From Rhizomys pruinosus (Eukaryota > Chordata > Mammalia > Rodentia > Spalacidae), in the NCBI GenBank assembly GCA_009823505.1, contig VZQC01011955.1:1-64000 (forward strand): a DNA stretch of 64,000 nt, read 5' to 3'. Positions 31,700 through 41,466 of this stretch are shown in pieces (within the stretch, counting starts at the first letter, position 1; the number at the start of each line of letters is the position of its first letter). The position numbers and the translations under genes were made by a program. The notes under the pieces were generated by a model. The model had not been told where the DNA came from and did not search any database. It worked only from the letters and a program-made list of their open reading frames with translations.

Positions 31700-32190
31700 C
31701 CTGCATTAGTCATGGTTCTTTAGAGGAGCAGAAATGTAGAATGAATACTATTACACCATATTCTCTAGGTAGTCCAATGGCTGAACACTGGAGAGGCCAA
31801 GAATCTGGAAGCTGCTCAGTCCATGAGGTTGGATACTTCAGAAGTCCAATCTGACAAAGAAGGCCTGGAGGATTCCTAGAGAACCACTTATCTTCAGACC
31901 ACAATGGAAAGCTGAAGAAACTGGGTTTCCATGGCAACAAAATAGACACACATACCAGCAAGGGGAGAAGGCAGGCAAGCAAAACCCAGCAGCTTGTCCC
32001 ACAGTGCTTGGTTTATCTGGGTTGGACCTCTTTATATCTGGCCCAAAAGATGCTGCTCACTGAGGGAGGGACTTCCTCCCTCAGTCATTCCTTCCAGGAC
32101 ACATTCTCACAGACCCTCCCCAGAGGCATGCCTCTTAGCTGATTCCACATACAGCCAAGCTGACAGCCAATATTAACCATTACAATAGCC
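31700..32190. repeat. Rodent medium-reiterated repeat
   Basis: 'catggttctttagaggagca' start and 'gccaagctgacagccaatat' end. It shares 'gctgctcagtccatgagg'-type wording with 14990-15180. Probably a rodent DNA-transposon or MER-type element; class uncertain. Confidence 0.5.
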
Positions 32191-32191
32191 T

Positions 32192-32290
32192 TGAGGTCTG
32201 TGAGGACAAAATGAGATGATATAGGAAAAGAGCTCAAGAAGAATGCCGGGGGCCCAGCAATCTCAGTAATGGTAGCTTTCATTGTTACAG
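32192..32290 (+). repeat. MIR fragment
   Basis: 'ctgtgaggacaaaatgagat' is the MIR 3' core, and 'gtaatggtagctttcattgt' its distal end. Confidence 0.6.
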
Positions 32291-32708
32291 GTGCCTCTTG
32301 ATCACTTCAATATGGTGACTGCTTTGTAAAGACCTGTGACTTCAGTGATTCAGTATCTGTGGAGCCCTCACCTGCTGGACCCAGTGCCTCTTGCTTCTAC
32401 TCACACAGCAAGAACCACACATGTCACCAACCACTTGGATCCTCAACAATCCTTCAGTCGTTGGAAGATTATAATGTCCTACTGGATGACCAGAATTGGC
32501 AGCTAATCCCCTGTGAGATGCCTGCTCTTAGGGCCAAGGACCCCATGTAGCCTGGGCCTCCATGGCTAACTCTTCAAAGAGACATGGCTGGGCTGTCGAA
32601 TTCCCTATACACCATGGAGATATTGAAGAAGACTGTGTGAGAGGGAGTTCTTAGCAAGTTCAAGGGATGAATTTGATGTTGTTGTAACGTTTTGGGAACT
32701 GTTAAAAT
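32291..32708. other. Apparently unique sequence
   Basis: Short open frames, no recognisable domain. Confidence 0.4.
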
Positions 32709-32719
32709 AAGATGCTTAT

Positions 32720-32924
32720 GTGCCGGGCGTGGTGGCGCACGCCTTTAATCCTAGCACTTGGGAGGCAGAGGCAGGCGGATCTTTGTGAGTTCAAGGCCAG
32801 CCTGGTCTACAGAATGAGTTCCAGGACAGCTGGGGCTACAGGGAGACCCTGTCTCGAAAAAAGACCAAACAAAAAAAAAAAAAAAAAAACTTTTGGCCAA
32901 TAAAAAAAAAAAAAAAAAAAAAAA
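32720..32924 (+). repeat. B1 SINE with a split poly(A) tail
   Basis: Near-consensus B1, A run, then a short non-A island CTTTTGGCCAAT (32890-32901), then a second A run ending at the target duplication AAGATGCTTAT (32709-32719 and 32925-32935). Confidence 0.93.
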
Positions 32925-32935
32925 AAGATGCTTAT

Positions 32936-33142
32936 ATGTCTTCAGACAGTAAGTGGAGGACTGTCTCCTAGGTGAGTCCAGTCCACGTGTGGCAATATTA
33001 ACTATCATGAGTTATACATTTTTTTGAGCAGATATTTGCAAAAGCACTTAATAGGCCTACTGTTTATATACAGAATAGGTTCTATGTATATATAATATGT
33101 ATATAAATGTAATACATAACAAATCTATATTTGTAGATACTC
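32936..33142. other. AT-rich sequence
   Basis: ATATGTATATA-like stretches at 33085-33110; nothing else. Confidence 0.4.
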
Positions 33143-33560
33143 TAGTTTGCCGTCAATTGAGGTGACAAAACATTCTGACCAATACCAACTTGGGGAGGAA
33201 AGGGTATGCTTGGCTCAAATCTCTCGGTTTACAGTTAATCACTGAGAGAGCCCAAGGTAGGAACTCAGGGCAGGAACTTGGAGCCAGGAGTTGAAGCACA
33301 GACCATGGAGGAACACTGCTTACTGGCTTGCTCCCCTGGCCCATGCTCAGCTTGGTTTCTTATACAACTTGGTTTCTTATACAAGAGAACAAACTTCCCA
33401 GGACTGGCACTGCCCAGAGTGGGGTGGGTCCTCTCACATCACTCAGGAGTCAAGAAGATGCCCCACAGACATGGCCATTGCCAGTCTAATGGAGGCAATT
33501 CCCCATTTGAGGCTTCACACCCAGGTCTGTTAACTAATGCTGTCCAGCACAGTAGGTCAG
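33143..33560. repeat. Rodent URR/hAT-like module
   Basis: Same family as 5815-6290 and 8334-8700 ('cttggggaggaaagggtatg', 'gaccatggaggaacactgct'). It has a private 17-bp tandem duplication, CTTGGTTTCTTATACAA, at 33351-33367 and 33368-33384. Confidence 0.6.
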
Positions 33561-33741
33561 TAAGATCGCTGTTCCGAGAGACCATCATTAATCAGGGGCA
33601 CTTTCCTGAGATGAGCAGGCCCATGTAATGGTCATCTGAGCAATGCACTTGCTCAGATCTCCTTTTGTCATCTGATTACAACCATGGATATCTCTTTTTA
33701 TTCTTTATCTTTAAAAATACTTATTAAAAATAGTGCAACCC

Positions 33742-34076
33742 CTTCCTTAAGGAAAATATGACATCTTTTAGGAAAAAAAGTCCTCCAATTCAAGTGATAT
33801 GTGTATGTATGTATATATTTATATATATATATATATAACTATGTATATATATGTATATATACTGAAGCAATACAAGTAGGAGAGAACAATAACAACAAAA
33901 AAGAACTGGAATAAAACTCTGGAGAGACTCAGACAAAGATGCAGGACATGTATGGCAGAGTACAGGGACTCGGGTGGGGTAAGGGGAATGGAAAGGGAAG
34001 TAACTCTAGATTCAATTGAGAAATGATGTAAGACTTATGGAAAAATTTTAATAACAATAAAAAATAATTTTGTGAA
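33742..34076 (+). mobile_element. Insertion with target-site duplication, probably a truncated L1 3' end
   Basis: A 335-bp block ending in an A-rich tail (ATAACAATAAAAAATAATTTTGTGAAAAAA) lies between AAAAATAGTGCAACCC copies (about 33726-33741 and 34076-34091). It contains a (TA)n run and a G-rich stretch like L1 3' UTRs. It is not a B1, B2 or ID. The L1 assignment is inference. Confidence 0.5.
33798..33863. repeat. (TA)n/(TATG)n microsatellite
   Basis: Alternating TA with TATG variants inside the insertion. Confidence 0.92.
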
Positions 34077-34091
34077 AAAAATAGTGCAACC

Positions 34092-35490
34092 CTCCAGGAT
34101 ACCTCCAATCCTTGACTCTTCCCCTTTGTCTTCTGAAAAAGATACCATTTGGTAAGCATCCCTCTGCATTGCATGCTTTTGAGCTAATAAGACATTTTAA
34201 TTCCATTGCAGAAAACAGACTGCAACAGGGACAGAGTCCACGTACCTGTGGACCCATACTCCTAAACAGATAATCATCAGCTCCTGCTCTGTGTGGTGAC
34301 CCAGGTCAACTGCACACAACTCAGCAGCTCATGACTCTGGCTCTAAGGAACTTTCAATCTACTGGAAAAATCCTGCACACACATAAATGTAAATAATTCA
34401 AGGCATGACATACCATGCATAAATATCAGAAGGCACTACAAATTCCAAGCAAAGAAATGTCACTAAAGGGTGAGGGAAGGTTTTAGCAGAATCGGAGTTA
34501 TTCTGGGCCTCAAGTAGAATTTATAGAGGTGAAATGAGTCAGAGAAGACACAGGGACATGAAGAGGGGTGGGGAGATGGAAAGCTTTAGAGTCACCAGAA
34601 ATCTGACACCATTCTGTCACAACTGTCTGAATTTTGGTTCTTATTCGAGGATACCTGTGGCATTACCATGAAGAATGAACGGACAAAATATGAAAATGCC
34701 TGGCATTGACTCACAAAAGGAGATCAACAATTGTCTGTGTACTTCACAGGAGTTGTCACAAGTAATCAAAATGAAGATGCTGGCAGGCGATGGGACAGGG
34801 TGGGGAGGGTTAGGTTCCGTTTACCTGTCAGAAGGCTTACCAGTCTGACAAGGATCTGGGATTCACACTCTCAGCTGGGATGCCGAGGGCAGCACTAATG
34901 AGGCTTTTAGCATTTTTCAGAGGTCTCTAATTTGGAAAGTACACAGGCTGAGGCACCGGAAGAAGTGGGCAGCTGGAGTCTCAGCTGCACTAATTACACC
35001 CGCTGAGATTTTTGCCTCCAACAGTTTGAGAAGTGCTTACGTAAAAGTCAGACTTCTAAAATCAAGAAATTCCTAATTACTAAACCACGGAAGTGAACTA
35101 AAGACAGTTCTGAACATACATGAGGACATGTATCCACCACGCCAATCACAGCCAAGTCTTCTGCCCGGAGTCCCTCAACTGCTCTGTGTCTCAGAGACCC
35201 AGCAGGCCTTGCTCCCCTCCCCCCAACTCTACCAGAGCTGGACATCAGTCACAGGTAAATGTTCTAACAGCTGAAGTTTTGTGTTGTTAACCAGCTGTTA
35301 ATAAACAATGCCTTCCAAAAGATACAAAAACTGAAATGAAAAACAGTGTTTCTATATGCAGCTGTCACAGGGTGGGTGGTAAGAGGGTTTGGCAATGGGG
35401 AGTGCCGGTGGAGTTTCCGAGTGCTGTTCTTAACTAAATACCATCATTTTCCTCAACAGAACTGAATGGACAATAAGCCACTTGGAGTAA
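34092..35490. other. Apparently unique sequence
   Basis: About 1.4 kb with no gene. 34630-34720 weakly resembles a MIR 3' end ('aaatatgaaaatgcctggca'). Confidence 0.4.
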
Positions 35491-35504
35491 GAGAAAGAAA
35501 TGAG

Positions 35505-35719
35505 GGGGCTGGAGAGATGGCTCAGCGCTTAAGAGCGCCGACTGCTCTTGCAGAGGACCCTGGTTCAATTCCCAGCACCCACATGGCGGCTAAGAACTCT
35601 TGAACTCCAGTTCCAAGGGAATCCGACAACCTCATCTGACCTACGTGGCATTGCACGACACGGGCGCACCAACCTACATGCAGACATTACATTCATACAC
35701 ATAAAAAATAATTTAAAAA
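35505..35719 (+). repeat. B2 SINE with target-site duplication
   Basis: Complete B2 flanked by GAGAAAG[A/G]AATGAG at 35491-35504 and 35720-35733. Confidence 0.93.
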
Positions 35720-35738
35720 GAGAAAGGAATGAGAGGCA

Positions 35739-36045
35739 CTTTTTTTTTTTTTTTTTGTCTTTTTGAGACAGGGTCTCCCTGTGGCCCCAGCTGTCCTGGA
35801 ACTCACTCTGTAGACCAGGCTGGCCTTGAACTCACATAGATCCGCCTGCCTCTGCCTCCCGAGTGCTAGGATTAAAGGTGAATCTCCATGCCTGGTGTTT
35901 TTTGATATTTTTGAGACAGGGTTTCCCTTTAATCCCAAATGGCCTGGAGCTCACTCTGTAGACCAGGCTGGCCTTGAACTCCCAGACATCTGCCTGCCTC
36001 TACCTCCTGAGTGCTGGGATTAAAGGCGTGTGCCACCACGCCTGG
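35739..36045 (-). repeat. Two antisense B1 SINEs inside one target-site duplication
   Basis: B1 units 35741-35890 and 35900-36045 differ in subtype ('ccctgtggccccagctgtcc' versus 'ccctttaatcccaaatggcc'). TGAGAGGCA at 35730-35738 and 36046-36054 encloses both. Confidence 0.88.
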
Positions 36046-36111
36046 TGAGAGGCATATTTTAAAAATTATGTCTATTCTGCCATTTTAATCTATAAGAACA
36101 TTTATAGGTGT

Positions 36112-36343
36112 GGGGCTGGAGAGATAGCTCAGCGGTTAAGAGTGCCGATTGCTCTTGCAGAGGACACTGGTTCGATTCCCAGTACCCACATGACAGCTAA
36201 GAACCGTCTTTAACTCCAGTTCCAGGGGAATCCGACACATTCTTCTGATCTCCTCGGCATTGCACGACACAGGTGCACCAACCTACGTGCAGACAGTACA
36301 CTCATACACATAAAAAATAATAAATAAATAAATTAATTAAAAA
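36112..36343 (+). repeat. B2 SINE with target-site duplication
   Basis: Complete B2 between AAGAA[C/T]ATTTATAGGTGT at 36094-36111 and 36344-36361 (one mismatch in 18). Confidence 0.94.
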
Positions 36344-36412
36344 AAGAATATTTATAGGTGTAAAGATCAGAGTAGGGTGACCATGTCATTTTATCTTTGT
36401 TCAAGTTACAAA

Positions 36413-36521
36413 TACACACTCTCACACACACACATATACACACACCCCACACTCACACACACCATACTCACACACACACACACACACACACACCACACTC
36501 ACACACACACACACACACACT
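36413..36521. repeat. Imperfect (CA)n microsatellite
   Basis: CA runs separated by CACACTCACAC, CCATACTC and similar units, showing higher-order repetition. Confidence 0.93.
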
Positions 36522-36810
36522 TTTTCAATTGACCCAAATAGCATGACAGATCAAAAGGCAAAAGAGAGAAATACACCTCACGGTGAAAAGGCACCTTTTG
36601 AGGTCTGTGCTTAGAACTGTTAATTAGTCCAGAGAGCCTGGCAGAGCTGTCAGAAGGCTTTACACACCAGTTGGTTAAAGCTGTTTCAAATAATTTTGCT
36701 GCCAGCAGCTCCATGCTTCCCAGCTTGGTCCCCTTCATAGAATGTAAGATTTTTGTTTGTTTTGCTTTGTCTTTTAATTTTTTGCTAATTTTATACAATA
36801 GATACATTGT
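36522..36810. other. Apparently unique sequence
   Basis: Minus-strand open frame with no recognised domain. Confidence 0.35.
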
Positions 36811-37490
36811 GATTTTAATTGAATTTTTGTGTATTTCATATAGAACATCTCGATCAATCTCAATAATCTTTATATCCTCTTCCCCCAGTGGCACCCACCC
36901 ATAGCTCCCCCACACACTAGAATTCATACATTCTGCCACTCCCGTTAAGGCCTGTCCTGTCAAGTTAGTGTCCCCAGATGTTTCTCTGTGACTATATATA
37001 TATTCAGATCCCTTCCCGTATCTGTACCCCTTCCTGGCATATAGAGTCAAGTTTATGTCCTCAAATGTCCTTCAGTGTGGCTTCATCCACTAGAACCTGG
37101 TCACCTATGAGTCTCCCCCTTAAATGAGACTGGATCTCTCTTTCCCAGCAGTCATTAGTTGCCAGGACTTCTGCAGATAGGGTTGGGGTTTCTTGCCCTC
37201 TTCCTCTCCTCTGTGCTAGGATTTTGTCTGGCTTGAGCATCAATTACGTGGGACTTGTGCATGCCGTCAGCACTGCATTGAGTTTTTATGAGTAACTGAC
37301 CAGCTTACTAGAATACTCTGTTTCCTTGTGGTCATCCACCTTCTTGGCTCTTACAAGCTTTCTACTACCTCTTCCACAATGATCCCTGAGCCTTGGGAGG
37401 CAGAAGTTTGATATAGGTGTCCTATTCAGGGATAAGCAGTCTACAGCCTCTTGCTGTCTGCATGTCGGCCAGTTGTATGATCTGTGTTAA
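36811..37490 (-). repeat. Old rodent LINE-1-like (Lx-type) fragment
   Basis: Same motif order as 9203-9830 ('attgaatttttgtgtatttc', 'ttggctcttacaagctttct', 'gatccctgagccttgggagg'). The class is tentative. Confidence 0.45.
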
Positions 37491-37549
37491 TCACCATCCG
37501 CTGTGTAAAGAATCTTCTCTGTTGAGAGTTGAGAGATGAGAATGCAAGA

Positions 37550-38072
37550 TTTTTTTTTTATTTTAATGTGTATGAGTGTAAGTCCTGCATGTAGGTAGGT
37601 GCACCCATTTTTTAATTTTTTTAAATTAATTTTATTTATTTCTGTATGTGTATGAATGTACTGCCTGCATGCAAGTTTGTGCACCCGTGTCGTGCAATGC
37701 CTCGGAGGTCAGAAGAGGGTGTCGGATTCCCCTGGAACTGGAGTTCTCCTGGAACTGGAGTCCTCCTGGAATTGGAGTTCTCCTGGAATTGGAGTTATGG
37801 ATGGTTCTTAGCCGCCATGTGGGTGCTGGGGATCGAACCCGGGTCCTCTGCAAGAGCAGTCAGTGCTCTTAACCGCTAGGCTATCTCTCCAGCCCTGGTA
37901 GGTGCACCCATTTATGCAATGCCCATGGAGGTCAGAAGAGGCTGTCAGATCCCCTGGAACTGGAGTTATAGGTGGTTGTTAGACACCATGTGGGTGCTGA
38001 GAATTGAATCTAGGTCCAGATCCTCTGCAAGAGCAGCTGGTGCTCTTAACCGCTGAGCCATCTCTCCAGCCT
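37550..38072 (-). repeat. B2 SINE split by a younger nested B2
   Basis: Outer antisense B2, interrupted at its tail end by the insertion at 37611-37896 and resuming at 'ggtaggtgcacccatttatg'. GAGAATG-type flanks lie at about 37538 and 38073. Confidence 0.9.
37611..37896 (-). repeat. Nested young B2 with four internal 17-bp units
   Basis: Complete antisense B2 inside the outer B2, bounded by the perfect 17-bp duplication GGTAGGTGCACCCATTT (37594-37610 and 37897-37913). The internal CCTGGAAYTGGAGTYCT unit is present four times (37731-37798). Confidence 0.95.
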
Positions 38073-38091
38073 GAGAATGTGATATTTTTAA

Positions 38092-38324
38092 AAGTATTTT
38101 TATTTTAGGTGTTATGAGTGTTTCACCTGAATGTTTTTAGGTGAATTACCTGCATGCAGTTCCTGTGGAGGCCAGAGGAGGCCAGAAGAGAGCGTTGGAT
38201 TCCCTTGGATCTGTAACTATCTGGAGTTACAGATAGTTGTTAGTGATCATGTGGGTGCTGGGAACCAAACCTGTGTCCTCTGTAAGAGCAGTCAGTGCTC
38301 TTAACCTCTGAGTCATCTCTTCAT
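38092..38324 (-). repeat. B2 SINE, diverged
   Basis: 'gtgttatgagtgtttcacct' to 'gtcatctcttcatcccc'. A local inverted repeat (CTGTAACTATCT/AGTTACAGATAG) lies at 38212-38238. Confidence 0.8.
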
Positions 38325-38337
38325 CCCCAAGACTTTT

Positions 38338-38489
38338 TTTTTTGGTCTTTTCGAGACAGCGTCTCCCTGTAGCCCCAGCTGTCCTGTAACTCACTCTGTA
38401 GACCAGGCTGGCCCTGAGCTCACAAAGATCCGCCTGCCTCTGCCTCCCGAGTGCTAGGATTAAAGGCGTGCACCACCACGCCCAGCCAC
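38338..38489 (-). repeat. B1 SINE with target-site duplication
   Basis: Antisense B1 between CCCCAAGACTTTT copies at 38325-38337 and 38490-38502. Confidence 0.94.
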
Positions 38490-38697
38490 CCCCAAGACTT
38501 TTAATTAGAAGGAAAGTGAAAAGATGCTTCTCTGCAGTGATATTTTTGTGTTCTCTATGGAGAACAAATGAACCCACTTAACTCTTGGCTATACTTTCTG
38601 CTACTCTACAAGGTTCTAATATGCTTCTGAACATTCAAGTGTACTTGGATGGACTCAAGTGTATTGTCAATAAAACTTGGTATCTTTAATTATTTTC

Positions 38698-38852
38698 CCT
38701 TTTTTTTTTCAGTATTTTTGAGGCAGTGTCTCCCCTTTAGTCCCAGATGTCCTGGAGCTCACTCTGTAGATCAGATTGGCCTTGAACTCACAGAGATCCA
38801 CCCACCTCTACCTCCTGAGTGCTGGGATTAAAGGCGTGTGCCACCATGCCGG
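38698..38852 (-). repeat. B1 SINE
   Basis: Antisense B1, 'gaggcagtgtctcccctttag' to 'gccaccatgccggc'. Confidence 0.9.
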
Positions 38853-38864
38853 CTTTTTTAGTTT

Positions 38865-39107
38865 TTTTTTTTTCCTTTTTTTTTTTGAATTTTTAAAAAA
38901 TCTTTTATGTGTATGAGTGTACTGCCTGCATGTGTTTAAGTGCACCTGTGTTGTGCAGTGCCTAGGGAGGTCAGAAGAAGGCTTTGGATCCCCCAGAACT
39001 GGAGTTGAGGATGGTTGTTGGCTGTCATGTAGGTGCTGGGAATCTAACCTGGGTCTTCTGCAAGAGCAGTCAATGCTCTTAACTGCTGAGCCATCTCTCT
39101 AGCCCCC
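38865..39107 (-). repeat. B2 SINE
   Basis: Antisense B2. The motif AAACTTGGTATCTTT before the B1/B2 pair (38673-38687) recurs as AAACTTGATATCTTT after it (39108-39122). The duplicated segment begins inside this B2 at about 39025. Confidence 0.88.
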
Positions 39108-39122
39108 AAACTTGATATCTTT

Positions 39123-39476
39123 TTAAAAAATTATTTATTATTTTTATTTTATGTGTATGAATGTATCGCCTGCATGTATGTTAAGTGTACCTGTGTCATG
39201 CAATGCCCATAGAGGACAGAAGAGGGCACCCGGATCCTCTGCAAGAACTTCAGTGCCCTAGCCGGGTGTGGTGGCCACATCTTTAATTCCAGCACTCGGG
39301 AGGCAGAGGCAGTCGGATCTTTGTGAGTTCAAGGCCAGCCTGGTCTACAGAGTGAGTTCCAGGACAGCTGGGACTACAGGGAGACCCTGTCTCCAAAAGA
39401 CCAAAAAAAAAAAAAAAAGAAAAAAAAACAAAAGAACGTCACAGTGCCTAACCACTGAGCTATCTCTCTAGCCCCT
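39123..39476 (-). repeat. B2 SINE split by a B1 (copy 1)
   Basis: Antisense B2, interrupted by a plus-strand B1 at 39257-39425. The right junction reads AAGAACGTCACAGTGCC, a corrupted form of the AAGAACTTCAGTGC seen intact in copy 2. Confidence 0.88.
39257..39425 (+). repeat. B1 SINE nested in B2 (copy 1)
   Basis: 'agccgggtgtggtggccaca' to a long A-rich tail. Confidence 0.92.
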
Positions 39477-40282
39477 CAAACTGGAATCTTTAATGAAAAC
39501 CCCAATCAGAGTGAAATGGACTTACTGAGGTCTACTGTGCCAACTTGTTGCCCACTGATGATATGGAGGCAATTAGCACACAGTTTCTACTCCTAAGAAA
39601 TTACTAAATGAGGCTGATAAAGCAAATAATTCCTCGGTGTAGCATGGCCCATATACTACAGCCCAGCCAGAGCCATTGGGGTGTACATGGGAAAGTCTGC
39701 AGGACATCTGAGGCAGTCAGTGTGTCAGTTAGATGGCGGTTGGATAGAGTTTTGTCAACAGTGTTGATGCAGTGGTTTCCAGCTGAACTGTGGAAGACAG
39801 TGATATGACACTAGCTTTGTACCACCAAGATCCATGGGAAGACTTGGAGCTGGGACATCCAGTGTGCTTTGAGTTAGGAAGACTGGCCTGTACCAGTATG
39901 TTGGGTTAACTCAGAGCTGGAGAAACACAGTCATTCACTAGAAGAGTCGGAGGAGTTTAGATGGCAGATTGAGGACACAAAACAGGTTGAGGGTAGGGGG
40001 AGACCTGTGAGAGGAGCCGGGAAGGAGGGAGCAGGCCTTGCTTCCCTCTTTAGGTGGAACATGGCTGTCACAGTTATTGGTAGATACAGCTTGCTTTTTC
40101 TGATTAAGTTACTCCTTCCCTTGCTCCCTCCCTCCCTCCTTCTCTCTCTTCCCTTGGACAGGGTTTTGCCATATACCCCAGGTGTCCCTCTAACTTGTAA
40201 TTCTCGTCTCCACTTCTCAGTGAGTCCCACTTTAAATTACAAATCTCTTGAAAGGAATACCTCGATTATATAGAAGAAAGTC
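39477..40282. other. Apparently unique sequence (copy 1)
   Basis: No gene. A 66-codon plus frame at 39608-39808 is preserved in copy 2 but shows no domain and is explained by the copies being nearly identical. Confidence 0.45.
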
Positions 40283-40635
40283 TGGCGGGCGTGGTGGCAC
40301 ACACCTTTTTTTTTCCCATTTAAATTACATTTATTTTAAAAATTGAAAACGTTCATACAGTAAAATGCATTCTTGTCATGTATAATTCTCTGACTTTTGA
40401 CAAATGCATACAACACATAACTACAAACAAAATACAGAAAATTTTCATTATTAACAAAACAAAACAAAACAAAAACCTCTTGTGCCAATACTTTAACCCC
40501 TGATATTTACTGGTTTTTCTGCCATCCTTATTGCTTGGCCCTTTACAGGAAACATGCAAATGAGATTTAACAGTCAAGAGCCATTTGAGTATGGTTTCTT
40601 CTACTTAGCAAAATGCATTTGAGATTTATCCAAGA
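40283..40635 (-). repeat. B1 head plus old L1M-type 3' fragment (copy 1)
   Basis: A short B1 start (40285-40308), then AT-rich sequence with 'cttctacttagcaaaatgca' and 'cagtaaaatgcattcttgtc'. These match the antisense 3' UTR wording of old mammalian L1 families. Confidence 0.5.
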
Positions 40636-40850
40636 GGCAGGGGTCTCCCTTTAGTTCCCAGATGGCCTGGAGCTCCTTCTATGTAACCAGGCTGGTGACA
40701 CAACACCTTTAATAATACAGCAACTTGGGAGGCAGAATCAGGTGGATCTTTGTTGTTCAAGGCCAGACTGGTCCTACACAGTGAGTGAGTTCCGGCACAG
40801 CTGGGCACAGGGAGACCCTGTCTCACAAAAAAAAAAAAAAAAAAAAAAAA
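40636..40850. repeat. Head-to-head B1 fragments (copy 1)
   Basis: Antisense B1 left part 40636-40694 abuts a plus-strand B1, 40695-40850, ending in a long A run. The arrangement is shared with copy 2. Confidence 0.75.
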
Positions 40851-41266
40851 GAGAAGAAAAAAAAAAAAGAAAGGGTCTTGTTCTTGTTTTGAATTAAATT
40901 GTGTTGAAATTAGTTTTTTTTTCCACATTGACTTGGCTCATAATGAAAGTCTGTTGAATTATTCTCCAAGACATCACAACTATGAGTATATTTTTGGAAT
41001 TAAGGTTATTTTAAGCAAAAGGTATATTTCCTGATGATGCACTACTTTTTCTAGGTGTCTCCTGCCCATCTCCCACCACCACAAAATCAAAACCTCAGAA
41101 CCAACATGCTGCTGTTTGACTAAGAAAATGGCAGCACGTGCAACAAGCAGAAACCTCTGCACCTATGGGGTGCTAATCAGCTTCTGGGGCATTTAAGTAT
41201 TCCATCACATTCATTTGTCCACTTCTTGGATTCATCATTTAAAGAAGACTCCAGCTTGGGGAATTC
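40851..41266. other. Copy-1-only unique segment
   Basis: About 415-440 bp with no counterpart in copy 2, which has L1 sequence here. It ends with the left target duplication of the next B1. No gene recognised. Confidence 0.7.
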
Positions 41267-41283
41267 TGATCTGTAAAGCTTTT

Positions 41284-41449
41284 TTTTTTTTTTTTTTTTG
41301 GTGTTTTTGAGACGCAGGGTCTCCCTTTTTTAGATTCCCCAGCTGGCCTGGAGCTCACTCTGTAGACCAGGCTGGCCTTGAAACTCAGAGATCCCCTGCC
41401 TCTGCCTCCCAAGTGCTAGGATTAAAGGCATGCCCCACCATGCCCCGGG
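41284..41449 (-). repeat. B1 SINE with 17-bp target-site duplication (copy 1)
   Basis: Antisense B1 between TGATCTGTAAAGCTTTT at 41267-41283 and 41450-41466. Confidence 0.95.
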
Positions 41450-41466
41450 TGATCTGTAAAGCTTTT

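Noticed and set aside
39608..39808. 66-codon frame kept identical in both copies, suggesting coding constraint
   Set aside because: Both copies are near identical in non-coding DNA as well, so preservation carries no information about selection.
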